Source: Isoetes taiwanensis (lineage: Eukaryota; Streptophyta; Lycopodiopsida; Isoetales; Isoetaceae). Taken from it: 64,000 bases of DNA. The translations under genes and the position numbers were made by a program. Positions 10,481 to 21,662 of the stretch are shown here, piece after piece (the stretch's first letter is position 1; the number at the start of each line of letters is the position of its first letter). The notes under the pieces were generated by a model. That model worked only from the letters and a program-made list of their open reading frames with translations. It ran no database searches and was not told where the DNA came from. The stretch is from NCBI GenBank assembly GCA_021234155.1, contig JAJEKV010000331.1, positions 186,001-250,000 on the forward strand, given 5' to 3'.

Positions 10481-13400
10481 TCAACCTTCATATGGTAGGC
10501 GGTCAAGGATCATCTGATGGATAGCCCCGTCAAGGGAAAACCTGTTGGTGTCGGGAATTTGATTCATCTCAAACTTGATTGATGTGACATGATGACTGTA
10601 TTGATAAGTAAGACCTTTGTTTTGAAGTAGCTCCCAACTACCATCGGGTTGGATAACATAGTATACACCAGCCAGCACATGTTCATCGACATTAAAAGTC
10701 TGACCCCAACTGTCATGTACAATCTTGTCAAGAATATGCCTCGGCTTCACACACTTCACCACATAGAAGTCTGCATTCTCTTGATTGCCCTCCTTGGCTA
10801 CAACTGCAAAGTTGTCACCTTCCTCTATGTTTCCACTAAGCCATTCGCCATCACCTTCAAAAAATGCCTCGTCAATTTAGGTCATCAAGTGTTTAGCCAA
10901 GATGGAGCTTCATAGGCTTTAGTGTCACAAACTTCCAATTCTTCAACACTGTGCCTATTCACACAACATGACCGGTTCCCTTCAAACGGTTACCCACGAA
11001 ACAACTTAAACCCTCTCTCGAGCCACTTTTGTAGTCGATTTGGACATGTCGGGATGTTTGTGTATTTCCTTAGTCCCTTCCACCTCAGCGCGATCCGGTA
11101 GGTGCAGAACATCATCCTTTCCAATTAACCGAAGTACTGCAAAGAGGCAAAGAACAAGTATTGCGGCTCCACAGACAAAGATAATACAAAGACTACTCAT
11201 CACATTACTGGCCGGTTCACGAGACAAAGACACTCGCTTATTACAAAGACTACACTCAAAGCCAAGATAGCAGTTCACGGACATCATTACTCAACAGAAT
11301 ACAGCAGATGAAAGCATAATACCTTTTGATGTTTCCGTTGTTGGTACCTTCATTCCAACGAGTTGCGAATTCACAAGCATCAGCATCACCCCTAAATCTC
11401 ACCCCATCATACTTGAGCTGCTCTCTAGTAAATGCCCCTTTAAGGACTGCCCCTTGTCCATCGTGCTCTCCCTTACCATGGGCTGTCCCAAAGAAATTCT
11501 ATACTATTTTCTTCCCTAGCTCATCATAGTGATATCTTGGTAGGAAATAGAATGGCCGGGCATATTTGAATTGGCTAGAACAACCATCTGACCAAACTAT
11601 ATGCTTGGAGAATTCTACACCATTTGATACAAGCCATGAATTGTGCTTTCTAAGACAGTGTTGCACAAAAAGAGTGTCATGAATCTTGTCATCACTTAAG
11701 TAAAAATGGGTTTCCTTCAATAGCTTTCTGATCCCAGAGCTTTTGTCTATCCTATACGTGATGTGGACAAGAATTATTATCTGATCATTGTGCCAGTGCT
11801 GGCTTTGAACCTCCCTTTGTATTTTTATGTTGTAATTCTCTGCAAAATCAATTACATAAATAACAGTGCTATCTTGGGGCAACTCCTGAATTGCAGGGCC
11901 TGCCATCTAGCCCTGTAATTGTGTGGCACAAATATCTTCAATGTGGAACACAGATAGGAAATGAAATTCTTCACTGTCGTTCTCTTGTAAGACAATCTAA
12001 GAACTGGCTTTGGTTCTTTCTTTTTTTTCCCCTTGCCAGTTGAGGTCTCGTCTTGTCTTTGTAGGTTTGATTTGTGTCCCACCAGCTACCTTGGATTTCT
12101 TACTTTTGTTTCCCTTCTTGGTCGTGATTGGATCTTTTCTTTCACGCACCGGTACTTCCTTGGTAACACGATGCGCAACTCCACCGGCTTCTCCTGTCTC
12201 CTTTGGAATTGTAGCAAGGTCTGTAGCACAAAAGCAAAGATTCATTGGATGACAAAGACATCTCAAAGATGTTGCGGCATGCAATAAAAGAGAGTATTAT
12301 CTTTTAAAATGTTTTCCATTCAAGCAAGAATTCATGATCCTCTCTTTCTCTTGGACATATAGGAAGACTTTTTATGCCACACTTCCGACATTTACGCATC
12401 AAGCGGTCATGTTTATACCATTCTTCACCCTCGCTCTTGTTGCAAACCCACCCTCCGGAGTTCATTTGCTTGAGTCATCATGATATTGGTTGGTCGAGAC
12501 ACTTCTCACGTGTCCTGAGACCTCACAACGGCACTTGCACTCTTCACCATGAAATCCGGGCCACGACCTTAAAGCATTCAGCCCACTCGCGATACTCCAA
12601 CTTCATATGGTATATGCAGCGGCAGATTTCCCTTTTCGATATTTTCTTTACATAAATAGGCTTCAACTTCTCTAAAAGCCTTTAAGCAAACAGGTGTTCG
12701 GGGATGTGCCTTTTTGTATTGTTGAAAAAGCTGCAGCTGAATGGTGGCCTTTGGTTAGAAATATTTACGCAAGAATAGCAAGGAGCTTTTGTATGGAACC
12801 TTATACCCGTGTGACCTCCATAAGGTGCAACGGATAAGAAATTTGGAAGTCTGACTCTCCAACAGTGTTCACAACATCTTTCTTGCAAGGAGAGACTCTG
12901 CTATTTTGTTTCCAGAATTCTATTATGCTTTGCTTGCAAGCAGGGGTGAGAGAATCGCACCTCAACCTCCTTTGGAAGCAAGACCACGGACCATATCCAA
13001 GGACAGCTTTAGATTTTCTTAATGCAGCAGTTGCAATTGTTGCCCTTTTGGAACCTATCATAAGAGATATTGCACATTATTCAATGAACCTATCCCAGCC
13101 AGCAGCACTGAGCAGATACAAGCACCTTCAAGGATAAAGAAGCACAGACTTGATTTCGTGAATTCAGCAGATACAAGCACTTAAAAGCATAAAAAAGCAC
13201 AAGCATGAAAGCAAGAATTAGATGTACCTAACAGCCCTGCCATAGTGGAATTGCATCTCAATTTTGTGGAAGAAGCATGGTTCTTTTGCCTCTTTGTGGC
13301 TACCATTGTCTGTTTCAAGTTGTTGAGCAGCAACCCCCCTGCCTTGCAATCCTTTGGATTTGGCAAAATTCCAGGTTCTGAGATTTCCATTTCGTGGTGA

Positions 13401-13960
13401 TGAACCACCCTCTTCATCACATCGGCCTTGAGTTCGGGTGAATGCTTTTTAGTGAGCTTGTTGAAGTAATCAACTACAAGCTTGGCTATTTCTTGCCTGC
13501 GTCTCATGCTCAGATCTTCCCGTTCAACCACTGCTTTTCTTATCTTATTGTGTAATCTGTATTCTCTCTTTCTCTCTGCATTCAATTTCTTGTAAATTGC
13601 AGAGAAAACTGGATCTTCACGCGATATTTCCTGTGTTGCATTGACATTCAACAAATCTAGATCACTGTATTGGAATTCATCAGGCCGAAAATCCAATGCT
13701 AAACGTGTGATTGCCTTCAGGCCGGTATCAAGGAGCGCCATGAAATTCTTGAGAGACGGAGAATAAGTGAATTGGAGGGAGAATTTGCATGGGCCATGAG
13801 ATCGAAGTAGTTCTGGGCTCGAATTTGCAAGGTACAACCACTTGCGTGAAAATCCAGCCAAAATCCCACAATCATTTTCCTAACGGTTCGTTGCTGAGGT
13901 GGACGTGTGAGTACATGAAGGGCGTGAAAAAAATGACGGGCAGTTACACCCACCAACACC
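10481..13960 (-). pseudogene. DDE-like transposase relic, minus-strand copy
   Basis: In minus-strand order: an N-terminal 226-codon frame (13861-13181); an HTH-like block with KSKAVLGYGPWSCFQRRLR and SRVSPCKKDVV (about 13061-12801); a C-x2-C-G...CPRE zinc-knuckle-like stretch (about 12440-12330); a basic region (12284-11997); FVPHNYRARWQ then, after a shift, DFAENYNIKIQ...QSQHWHNDQ, HIVWSDGCSSQFKYARPF (11906-11499); NFFGTAHGKGEHDGQGAVLK (about 11495-11430); and a C-terminal block to 10481. The order DFAENY / HW..Q / SDG..QFK / HGK...DG is shared with a large eukaryotic transposase-like family. Asp and His-Gly-Lys-Asp-Gly are the likely catalytic residues (inference). Frameshifts and stops show it is dead. 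The same blocks recur on the plus strand at 60.1-62.6 kb. No terminal inverted repeats were identified. Confidence 0.75.
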
Positions 13961-14009
13961 CAAATTAAGCAAAAGCAGGGGTGCTTTAAGCGGGCTAAAA
14001 CCCTGCTAT

Positions 14010-14033
14010 AAGCATGCGTCCGGACGCATGCTT
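14010..14033. repeat. Perfect 24-bp GC-rich palindrome
   Basis: Half-site AAGCATGCGTCC is followed immediately by its exact reverse complement. Just upstream, AGCAGGG (about 13973) and CCCTGCT (14000-14006) form another stem. The position just beyond the start of the minus-strand transposase relic suggests a terminal structure of that element, but this is not shown. Confidence 0.7.
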
Positions 14034-14677
14034 TTGATACCTGCCAACATACTTTTGCCCTTGATTAAGAAGGGGAGAGCCATTTGTGTCCTTTTTGTTT
14101 CAGACCCTTGTATGATATTATGTATTTTCCATGGTGCATGTATGACTCCTCCCATTGTGTGCTTAGCTATATCCCATTTTATTATTATTTATCATGGTAC
14201 CCGGCCTTATTGGTTGGGGTGTATAGCTAAGGAGCCATAGAAAAGTTGTAGCATATAATACAACAAAGTTTAACGTCCTCTTATTAGGTGTTTGATATTG
14301 ATGGCACTTCTTAGCCAGAATAACGATGTATATCAAAGAAATTTGCCTTTATAGGATGCCTGCAATAGTGATTAAATTGCCAACGCAAGCATCATCAATG
14401 ATTCTTTCTACAAAAAGATGCTGACTTTCTAACCTTTGATTAGAGTGCAATGATGTAATAGGGAGATATATTTAGCAAAAACTATTAGAGGCCCTTTTCA
14501 GTCCATTAATGAATGACTGGAGTTGAAAAATAAACCTTTGCCAACCTGTTCCTAATGTACCGATATATTTGGCAATTCTCCAACTCCTGAATAAAAAAGG
14601 ACCGAGAATCTGTGAGAACAGGAGTTTTTTCAATATTTGATATTTGGCCAGATGTAGACAGGTATATAATACAAAAC
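14034..14677. other. Non-coding stretch, no gene seen
   Basis: AT-rich intergenic sequence between the transposase relic and the LINE. I recognise no coding segment, RNA gene or repeat. Confidence 0.5.
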
Positions 14678-14688
14678 ATGTTTTGTTA

Positions 14689-15322
14689 GTTTTTTTTTTT
14701 TTTTTTTTTTTTTTGAGGGATAAAAAATAGACTTTATTTACTTTAAGAGAATGATACAAAGCCACATAGCAGGGGTGCACTCATCTACAAATGTGAGATG
14801 AGGATAGCTATTTGGCTCCTTCTTGCACTATTCTCTTGTACAACCTAGTGTAAGTTTAGGTAGGTGCCCCATATTTCAACCTTTACTTCTTCTTCAATCT
14901 CAAACACTCGCCTGAATTTTTTCAGCCTTTCAAGCACCATATGCAGAAGCTGATTTGGTGTTATGTCCTCTTGATTCTCATCGAAGACTAAGGCATTTCT
15001 CCTCTTCCATGTTGACCAGATTGTCCAGGCCCTAGCTATATGAAAGGCCACCTTCTTCGTGGTGCACCATTCTATGGGAAGGATTCCCAACAGCAGTTCC
15101 TTGGTACCTAACGGGTATTCAAAGCTATCCAGACTCCATGCCCATACTACTTGCAACTTCTCACATTCCACCATGGATTCTGTTCACCGCACATGGGGCA
15201 TCTTGGTGACGTTATTGTCCCATTTTGAGACTAGTTGATTGACCCTTGGAACCCTGTGTATCACTTGCCAAAGCAGAGCATTTATCCGTGGGGGCAAATA
15301 CTTCTGCCATACATTTCTCCAG
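14689..15322 (-). mobile_element. 5'-truncated LINE with poly(A) and 11-bp target duplication
   Basis: On the minus strand the fragment encodes the end of a plant LINE ORF2: NVWQKYLPPRINALLWQVIH, RVPRVNQLVSKWDN, a CPMCG zinc-knuckle remnant (zf-RVT type), then FHIARAWTIWSTWKRRNALV. It ends in a 3' A-tail seen as the T-run at 14690-14715. The element is bracketed by the direct repeat ATGTTTTGTTA at 14678-14688 and 15323-15333, a classical target-primed reverse-transcription duplication. The reverse transcriptase and endonuclease domains are absent (5' truncation). A small deletion lies inside the zinc-knuckle. The intact 11-bp duplication suggests a fairly recent insertion. Confidence 0.88.
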
Positions 15323-15457
15323 ATGTTTTGTTATTATTGATCTTGATCAAAGTTTATCTTGCATTCTTAAATGCTATGTTGCATTTGGTTGATATTCTTT
15401 GTACAAGTGTTGAGACTGCATGAAGGGATTTGAGCATTTGATTATTTTGTGGCATCT

Positions 15458-15528
15458 CGCCCTCGCCCTCTCTCTCTCCCTCTCCCTCTCCCTCTCCCTC
15501 CCTCCCTCCCTCCCTCTCTCTCTCTCTC
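15458..15528. repeat. CT-rich microsatellite
   Basis: A pure pyrimidine run of (CTCTCC)n, (CCCT)n and (CT)n. Simple-sequence repeat, no coding meaning. Confidence 0.9.
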
Positions 15529-18500
15529 AATTGTAATACAGTTAATTCATGACAGATAAAACATTGAATGTGAAAATAAAACATTTGCATAGTCAATTTG
15601 AAGTTTAGGGCCCATAATCTTGCAAAGTATTTTGAAGCGCCAGACCAATCTTGGACTCTAGAATTGCAACATTTATGGCTTTGCGACTAGGTATTTCATT
15701 TTATGCATGATCCGTTTGCTCTTGGGTTTCAAATCTTGCTCTGCTATGGGTTTTCTAGACTTGCACACTTTGGAAATGCAACAATTATGGCTTTACCACT
15801 ACTTTGTATTTTATTTCGTTCATGATCCATTTGCTCTTGGGTTTCAAATCTTGCTCTGCTACGGGGTCTAGGAATTTGCCTTGCATGTCACAATGGAGGG
15901 TTTTGGGAATGCAGGTCCTTCGACATGGTAAGAATATATAAGCCAAAGTTACCTCCAGTTGTTTATTTGTGCTTATTGTTAGAAGAGGAAACCATTTTGA
16001 GGCTATAATGTTTCTATATCTCTAAATATCTCTAAATGGTGCATCCCAAAGTAATTGGAAATACACAAAGTCAAGAAGTAATTGAAAATACACAAAGTCA
16101 AGGGTTAGCTATTGACGTTAAACTATAGTAAATTATATGGGTATCCTTTAGAGTTAGTTGCTATATGTTTGTAAAAATCTTCATTATCTGCATGGAATAA
16201 ACGAACGGCTAAGGTTAGCCAAATGGCTATTTTTTGGCAATTTTTCCAAGAAAAATAAATAAAGTAAATGGAAAAAATGGTGTCCCCCGAAAAAGAAAAT
16301 TTTAGCCTAACTTTTTTGCCGCCCAAGTGATCTTTTAGGTTGAATAGCCAAACCTTTACCTCCAGACATATCTACTAGGACATTGATTAGCTAAATCTAA
16401 GATAGAATGGGCTTGGAAAAATGGATAGATTACCCCAGAATCCACACCAATATATGTAGCAACTTTAAGAAGTTATCAAATAGGGTTTATCTTTTTCTTT
16501 TTCTTTTTTCCATTTTTTTCCTTATTCCAAGTACAAAATTGAAGCATTAGAAAAAAAAGAACAATGTACTCTTTTTTCTTTTTTGGGTTTTTGAACATGT
16601 TCATGTATATTTGTGTTTTAATTTGTTCTTCATATAAAGGAAGTCATAACAATGATAATAATTCCATCAATTATACTATATTATGTTGATTGTCATTACT
16701 TTATCTATATTGCATTACGTTGTATTTACAGTTGTAGTTACAGTAAATTGAATGTCTTTGCCAAAATGCTTGGAGCATGATGGCTAATATTTGCCTCTTC
16801 ATTTTGTAAAAGTTTAGCCAAAAGCAAGAAACTACAATGGAGAAAAATCATTTAGTTTAGCCACGTGTTAGAAACTTCTAACCCCAATTTGAAGGTAGTT
16901 TAGCTAAATCTATTTCGGCTACACTAAAATATAGGAGTAGTAATTTATTCCATGATTATCTCCTTAGGTATTTCATAAGTTTGTCATTGCAAGAGTATCT
17001 CATTAAGCATGATTGTTGCTATTAATGAAGATGCATTATATTTACAAAATTGGAGCATGATCATGATTCTAGAAACTATTATTGTAGACCTCAATAGACC
17101 TGGATCTGCTATTCAAGTAAATATAACACATGTATTCTGCGATGTTCAATCAATTAGCATAGAAGTTATTTTGAAGTTATTTAGGTCGTAACATTTGAAC
17201 GACAATATTCTAGTCATATGGTTTTGGTCAAATGTCATGTATAAATCACATGGCTTGAGGAAGAGAAACAAGAAAATTGAAAAATGACCACTGTGTAAAC
17301 CAGTGAGTGACTTGGCTAACACCACCTCATTAGCCATGAATAAATTAACAACCATATTATATTACTCCAACAAGAGTTAATGCTCGAATTCAAGGTGAAT
17401 GACTAGATTGTTTTGTCTCGTGACCTCTATAGTAGGTTTTCTAGCTCATAAAGGATTCTTCAATAAACTAGAAGAATTTCTTAAAAAATGATGCCACTTG
17501 GCATCTATTTATGGATGATTGTGCTTATTGCTTGCATATTGTGCAACAATATGGAGCTAGGCTAGGGAGATGTTTTAACTAGATAGTCTTTTAGATTCTT
17601 CCCTACGCTCCAGTGGATGTACTCATGTTTAATATATATGCTCGATGTAGGAAATGTCAGGACTTTTGAAGGTTGGTAGAACGAGCACAAACTCGTGGTA
17701 TCTTGTTATATCAACCAATGTCTCACAAGACTATAAAACTATAGATTTTGTTATATCGACAAATTTAATAAAGAATTGCAAGAATCAATGGGTTTGAGAT
17801 CATATGAGCATCATGGGATCCCAATTTGATAATGCAAATGCCAGTGGGTTTGAGATAATGTGAACATCACGAGAGCCTATGAATGATAGGAGTCCATAAA
17901 TCATGCTAGAATAACATGCTTTAGAATAGTGAAGCCCATATCCATGTTGGCAAGCCCATGTTCAATACTTTGCACAAAGATGAATACTTTGTTTAGGATA
18001 CTTTCCATAAAGATCTTATGAGATTTTTATGGCAGTATAACATAAGCAAAGGGTGCTCATTCCACAAATGTCAGCGTGGATTTGGCCGCATATGCGTTAG
18101 ATCTTAGAGCTATTTTAGATCAAGCGTTGCTCATTGCACACAATCTCGCTTTTGTTGTTACGTGCTGCTGAATAGAGTCATAACACATACCTCTTATGTG
18201 ACACATAGGATCAAAATTCATGCCACGACTCTAAATATGGTACTCTCACACATCACCAAGCACATATTTATTAGAGGACCTTTTTTTTTCCCCTCTCGTT
18301 ATAATAATGTTACTTTTGCAAAATTAACATGAAATATGAACAGTCCTAGACATATATACATGAGTTAGACATCTAAAGTCTATTTTCAGGAGAGATGAAG
18401 AAATCTGTATCATGAGTAAAACATAGACTATAGTCCACTTTGAGGAGAGATGAAGGAATCTTTAACATTACGTGTGTTTTGCACCGTTGCGAATAAACAT

Positions 18501-18685
18501 AAATATATTACTAAGCAGGAATTGCATTATGGTCCAATTTCTTGTATTGATAAAACTGTACTATATTTTTCATAACAAAAAAGACCATCGGTAGACAATA
18601 TAAAGAGGAATCCATAAACACATAGGTAATCCTTTGTTATTGGCCTAATCTACTTTTAGACCTACCATTTTCAATATAAGCTAGC
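15529..18685. other. AT-rich non-coding stretch, no gene seen
   Basis: About 3.1 kb without recognisable genes. A block of about 110 bases (TCCGTTTGCTCTTGGGTTTCAA...) is repeated twice around 15700-15880, and AATACACAAAGTCAAG twice around 16065-16100. Open frames are short and compositionally unremarkable. Confidence 0.5.
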
Positions 18686-19456
18686 TTAGTTACTGGGGAG
18701 CGCGTTGTTGATGGTTTTGATAAGGGTCTCTGCAGGCACTACAGTGATAGCCAATGCCTCAGCCATGCTGCTCACAAGCTTACTGATGATTTCATATTTG
18801 TAGGATCGCACTACGATGGACTGGTTGGGAGTTGGCATACTTTTACCAAGATCTGTGCGTGACATTTTGGCAATGCCATGGAATATGCAGAGTGCTGGGT
18901 TGCTTTCTGCACCTTCGAAGTGATACCCAACAAACATAGTCTGCGTCTCTTCTATGCTTGTCAAAGAAGAAGCTTGAATTAGGAGCTGCCTAATCACGAT
19001 GGTTGGATTCTGAATGCCACTTTCACCAACAAACGACTCAATCTCCTCTAACAATGCCTTACAGTCTCCTTTGCCAAAACTAAAATCTCGTTTGGCGGAG
19101 CTTACCAAAGGCATGTAGCTCCCAAAGCCTACCAGGGTGGAAAGTAGATCTGCAAACCCTTTGGCTTCCTTTGCAGGATCTCCAGTTGCATTGGGAGTAT
19201 AGTTGACGCTGGCCATGGCTGTGGCAAGAAATGTAGAAAGGACATCAGCATGAAGCTTTGGATTCTGAAACGTCTCCACGTTTGAAGGAGGAGGGGAAGC
19301 CTTTTCGGGCAAGTTGATAGCACTAGCTCGGCTAATGGCTTCGCCAATGCTAGTCGCCCCTGGAAGATCTTCTGTCTTGATCTTCTTGCTGCCTTCATAT
19401 TTCAACAATTCTAAGTTACGGCGAGCTTGCTCGGCAGTCAGAAGAAGAGGAGCCAT
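18686..19456 (-). CDS. Unrecognised 256-aa protein, intact single-exon ORF
   Basis: This is the longest convincing uninterrupted ORF outside repeats. It starts ATG (MAPLLLTAEQARRNLELL) and runs to TGA/TAG without a frame break. The composition is that of a soluble, mostly helical protein. A Pro-rich stretch (ASPPPSNVETFQN) near residues 53-65 separates a short N-terminal helix from a longer helical domain containing DLLSTLVGFGSY, RDFSFGKGDCKALLEEIESF and MFVGYHFEGAE. There is no signal peptide, membrane segment or metal motif. A decayed relative in the opposite orientation lies at about 21259-21480. I do not recognise the family. The size, single exon and domestic-looking helical content are compatible with a plant gene without introns or with a captured viral nucleocapsid or coat-like ORF. 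That second idea is speculation. Confidence 0.6.
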   Translation of the reverse strand: MAPLLLTAEQARRNLELLKYEGSKKIKTEDLPGATSIGEAISRASAINLPEKASPPPSNVETFQNPKLHADVLSTFLATAMASVNYTPNATGDPAKEAKGFADLLSTLVGFGSYMPLVSSAKRDFSFGKGDCKALLEEIESFVGESGIQNPTIVIRQLLIQASSLTSIEETQTMFVGYHFEGAESNPALCIFHGIAKMSRTDLGKSMPTPNQSIVVRSYKYEIISKLVSSMAEALAITVVPAETLIKTINNALPSN

Positions 19457-19554
19457 CTAGCCTGCAATCTACTTTGATACTCTTTGGCTGATGGCTGGCT
19501 GACTCTTATCAAACAAGTAAATTAATCTCAGAATAGCTGCCAAGTAAATTAATC

Positions 19555-21060
19555 TCAGAGTACTTAACCTATTGTAAATGAACCGCTGCAATTGTCCATG
19601 TGTCATCTAGAATCGGAGGAGCATCAAATTGCACTACCGGAACAGAGTTGCGACCCGACTGTGAAGTTCTGACAAGAGAGGATCAGGATGGACCACTAGC
19701 AATTCTCATTCATAGGACAATCCTGTAGATGAATGAACAATTGATGCTTATCGAACAATAGATGCTCTGGAATCAATTCAGGTCCATTCCAATATAATAA
19801 TACTCCAACGAAATCCATGGGAAGTGCCTGGGGCTCTTTTCAAACAACTTAAATGGGAATCTCAGAGTACTTATTGTTGTAAATGAACCGCTGCCATGTG
19901 AAGCTCTGACAAGAGAGGATCAGGATGGACCACAGCCACTGTAGCAATGGAGGTCCATTTATTTCTACAGGATTGTTCTTATCGAAGAATTGAAGCTCTG
20001 GAATCAATTCAGGTCGAAGAGGCCATGGAATCAATCAATTCAGGTGCATTTCAATAAAATATAATAATCCAAGAAAATGCATGGGGAATGTGTTATGAAT
20101 TTGGGGCTAACACGTTGCCAAGCATGCATATCAGAAGGAAACTCCTGAAAATGGAGCCATCTACAATATAATACTTCAAAGAAATCCATGGGAAATTCCT
20201 CATGATGGTTTATGGTCCATCTATGCAGACTGCAATGGCACGTGTATCTTCTATTAAAGAAACACCTTACGACCACTGTCTAGAATTGGATTGACAACTG
20301 TGTAGAATTGGATGGACCACTGTCTACTTATGTCTAAAAGAGGATGGACACAGACTTGTCTAAAATTGGGATTTGTCTAAAAAGACGATGGATCACTCAC
20401 TGTATCAAGGAGGCTCATCGTGTTAAGCTGATTGAAAGCGATCCTGAAGATGGAGCCATCTACAATATAATACTCCAAGGATCTGCATGGGGAAGTGCTT
20501 ATGGATTTGGGGCTAACACCTTATCTCCCAACCATATATTAATATATTAGAGGGAACTCTGCCATGTGAAACCGTGAAAGCAATGCTGAGGATGGAACCA
20601 TCTACAATATAATACTCCAAACAAATTCATGGGAAGTTGCTCGTGATTCACGAGAGGGATGGTGGTGGTACCTCTCTGAAACAGCCCATGTGATCTGCAA
20701 TGTGAACGTGGTGTGGTCATAGAGAAGATGGACCACTGTATCACTGGAAATTCATTCATTTACAATACAATACGATTGTCTATTCGGATTATTCTTATCC
20801 ATTGATAAGAATTTCTCCCTACAGTACAGTACGGTGCCATGTGAAGCTCTGGCAGCACTTAATAAAGTAAAAAGAGAGGATTCACCACTGTAGTAAGGGA
20901 GGCTCAATGATACACTTGTCTCCTATACAGCTCTAGTAGAGTTAACTTGATACACTTTCTCAATAATACAGCTTTGGTAGAGTAAACTAAAAAGAGAGGA
21001 TGGACCACTGTACTAATGGAGGCATCTACAATTTCTCCCTATGCTGAAGAGGAGGTCCAA
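19555..21060. repeat. Degenerate dispersed direct repeats
   Basis: The words GATGGACCACT (19687, 19924, 20307, 20728, 21000), GCCATGTGAAGCTCTG (about 19891, 20829) and CTACAATATAATACTCCA (about 20160, 20459, 20602) recur in similar order with large insertions and deletions. This indicates an eroded tandem array of a roughly 250-400 bp unit. No coding sequence. Confidence 0.65.
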
Positions 21061-21148
21061 GTGCACAGAAATGACCTCAGCAATGAACAGAATTGTGAAC
21101 AGAATTCTTTCATAAATGATCTTCAAGGTCCAATGTGGGCATGATCAA

Positions 21149-21150
21149 TA

Positions 21151-21188
<38 letters not shown>
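21149..21188. repeat. (ATT)n microsatellite
   Basis: About 13 consecutive ATT units. Confidence 0.95.
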
Positions 21189-21189
<1 letters not shown>

Positions 21190-21258
21190 AGAGCCAGGTG
21201 TTCATCAAGTCTCATAAGATTGTTTCAAATGACCTTTTCTAGCATTACGATTTGCAAA

Positions 21259-21480
21259 TGGCTTCACATCTTTGTTGACTCCAGAGCAAGCACGATGTAA
21301 CAAGGAATTGTTTCAAATAAGTGAGTCCACGCTAAACCAGCCTTTCCTTCCTCTCTCTGCCGAGAATATCATAGTAGTCTTGCCATTAGTAATGGCACCA
21401 TCAAGTCCCGCTATCCTCTTCCACCAAATTCCACAATATTCGCCGATGAGAAATATCACGAGAATGTTATTTCTACATTT
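21259..21480 (+). pseudogene. Decayed relative of the 256-aa ORF
   Basis: The plus-strand translation starts MASHLC, then a stop, then LTPEQARCNKELFQ. Compare the intact ORF's MAPLLLTAEQARRNLELL. After a frame change it reads YPLPPNSTIFADEKYHENVI then STFF, which aligns with ASPPPSNVETFQNPKLHADV then LSTF of the intact ORF. Similarity ends where the 24-bp minisatellite begins. It lies 1.8 kb away in opposite orientation, so the family has at least two local copies. Confidence 0.6.
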
Positions 21481-21509
21481 TTCAAAGACAAGCTATGGTG
21501 AGTGTGGGC

Positions 21510-21662
21510 TACCTTGTATTTATGGCCAAATACTTGGTATTTCTAGCCAAATACTTGATATTTCTGGCCATATACCTGGTATTTCTGACCATATACTTGG
21601 CATTTCTGGCCAGCTACTTTGTATTTCTGGCCAACTACTTGGTATTTCTAGCCATGAGTGAC
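21510..21662 (+). repeat. 24-bp minisatellite encoding an 8-residue repeat
   Basis: About six units of TTTCTGGCCAnnTACTTGGTA-like sequence with a 24-base period, so one frame encodes a hydrophobic (VFLAxYL)n peptide. It lies directly after the decayed ORF relative. A coding role is unlikely. Confidence 0.85.
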
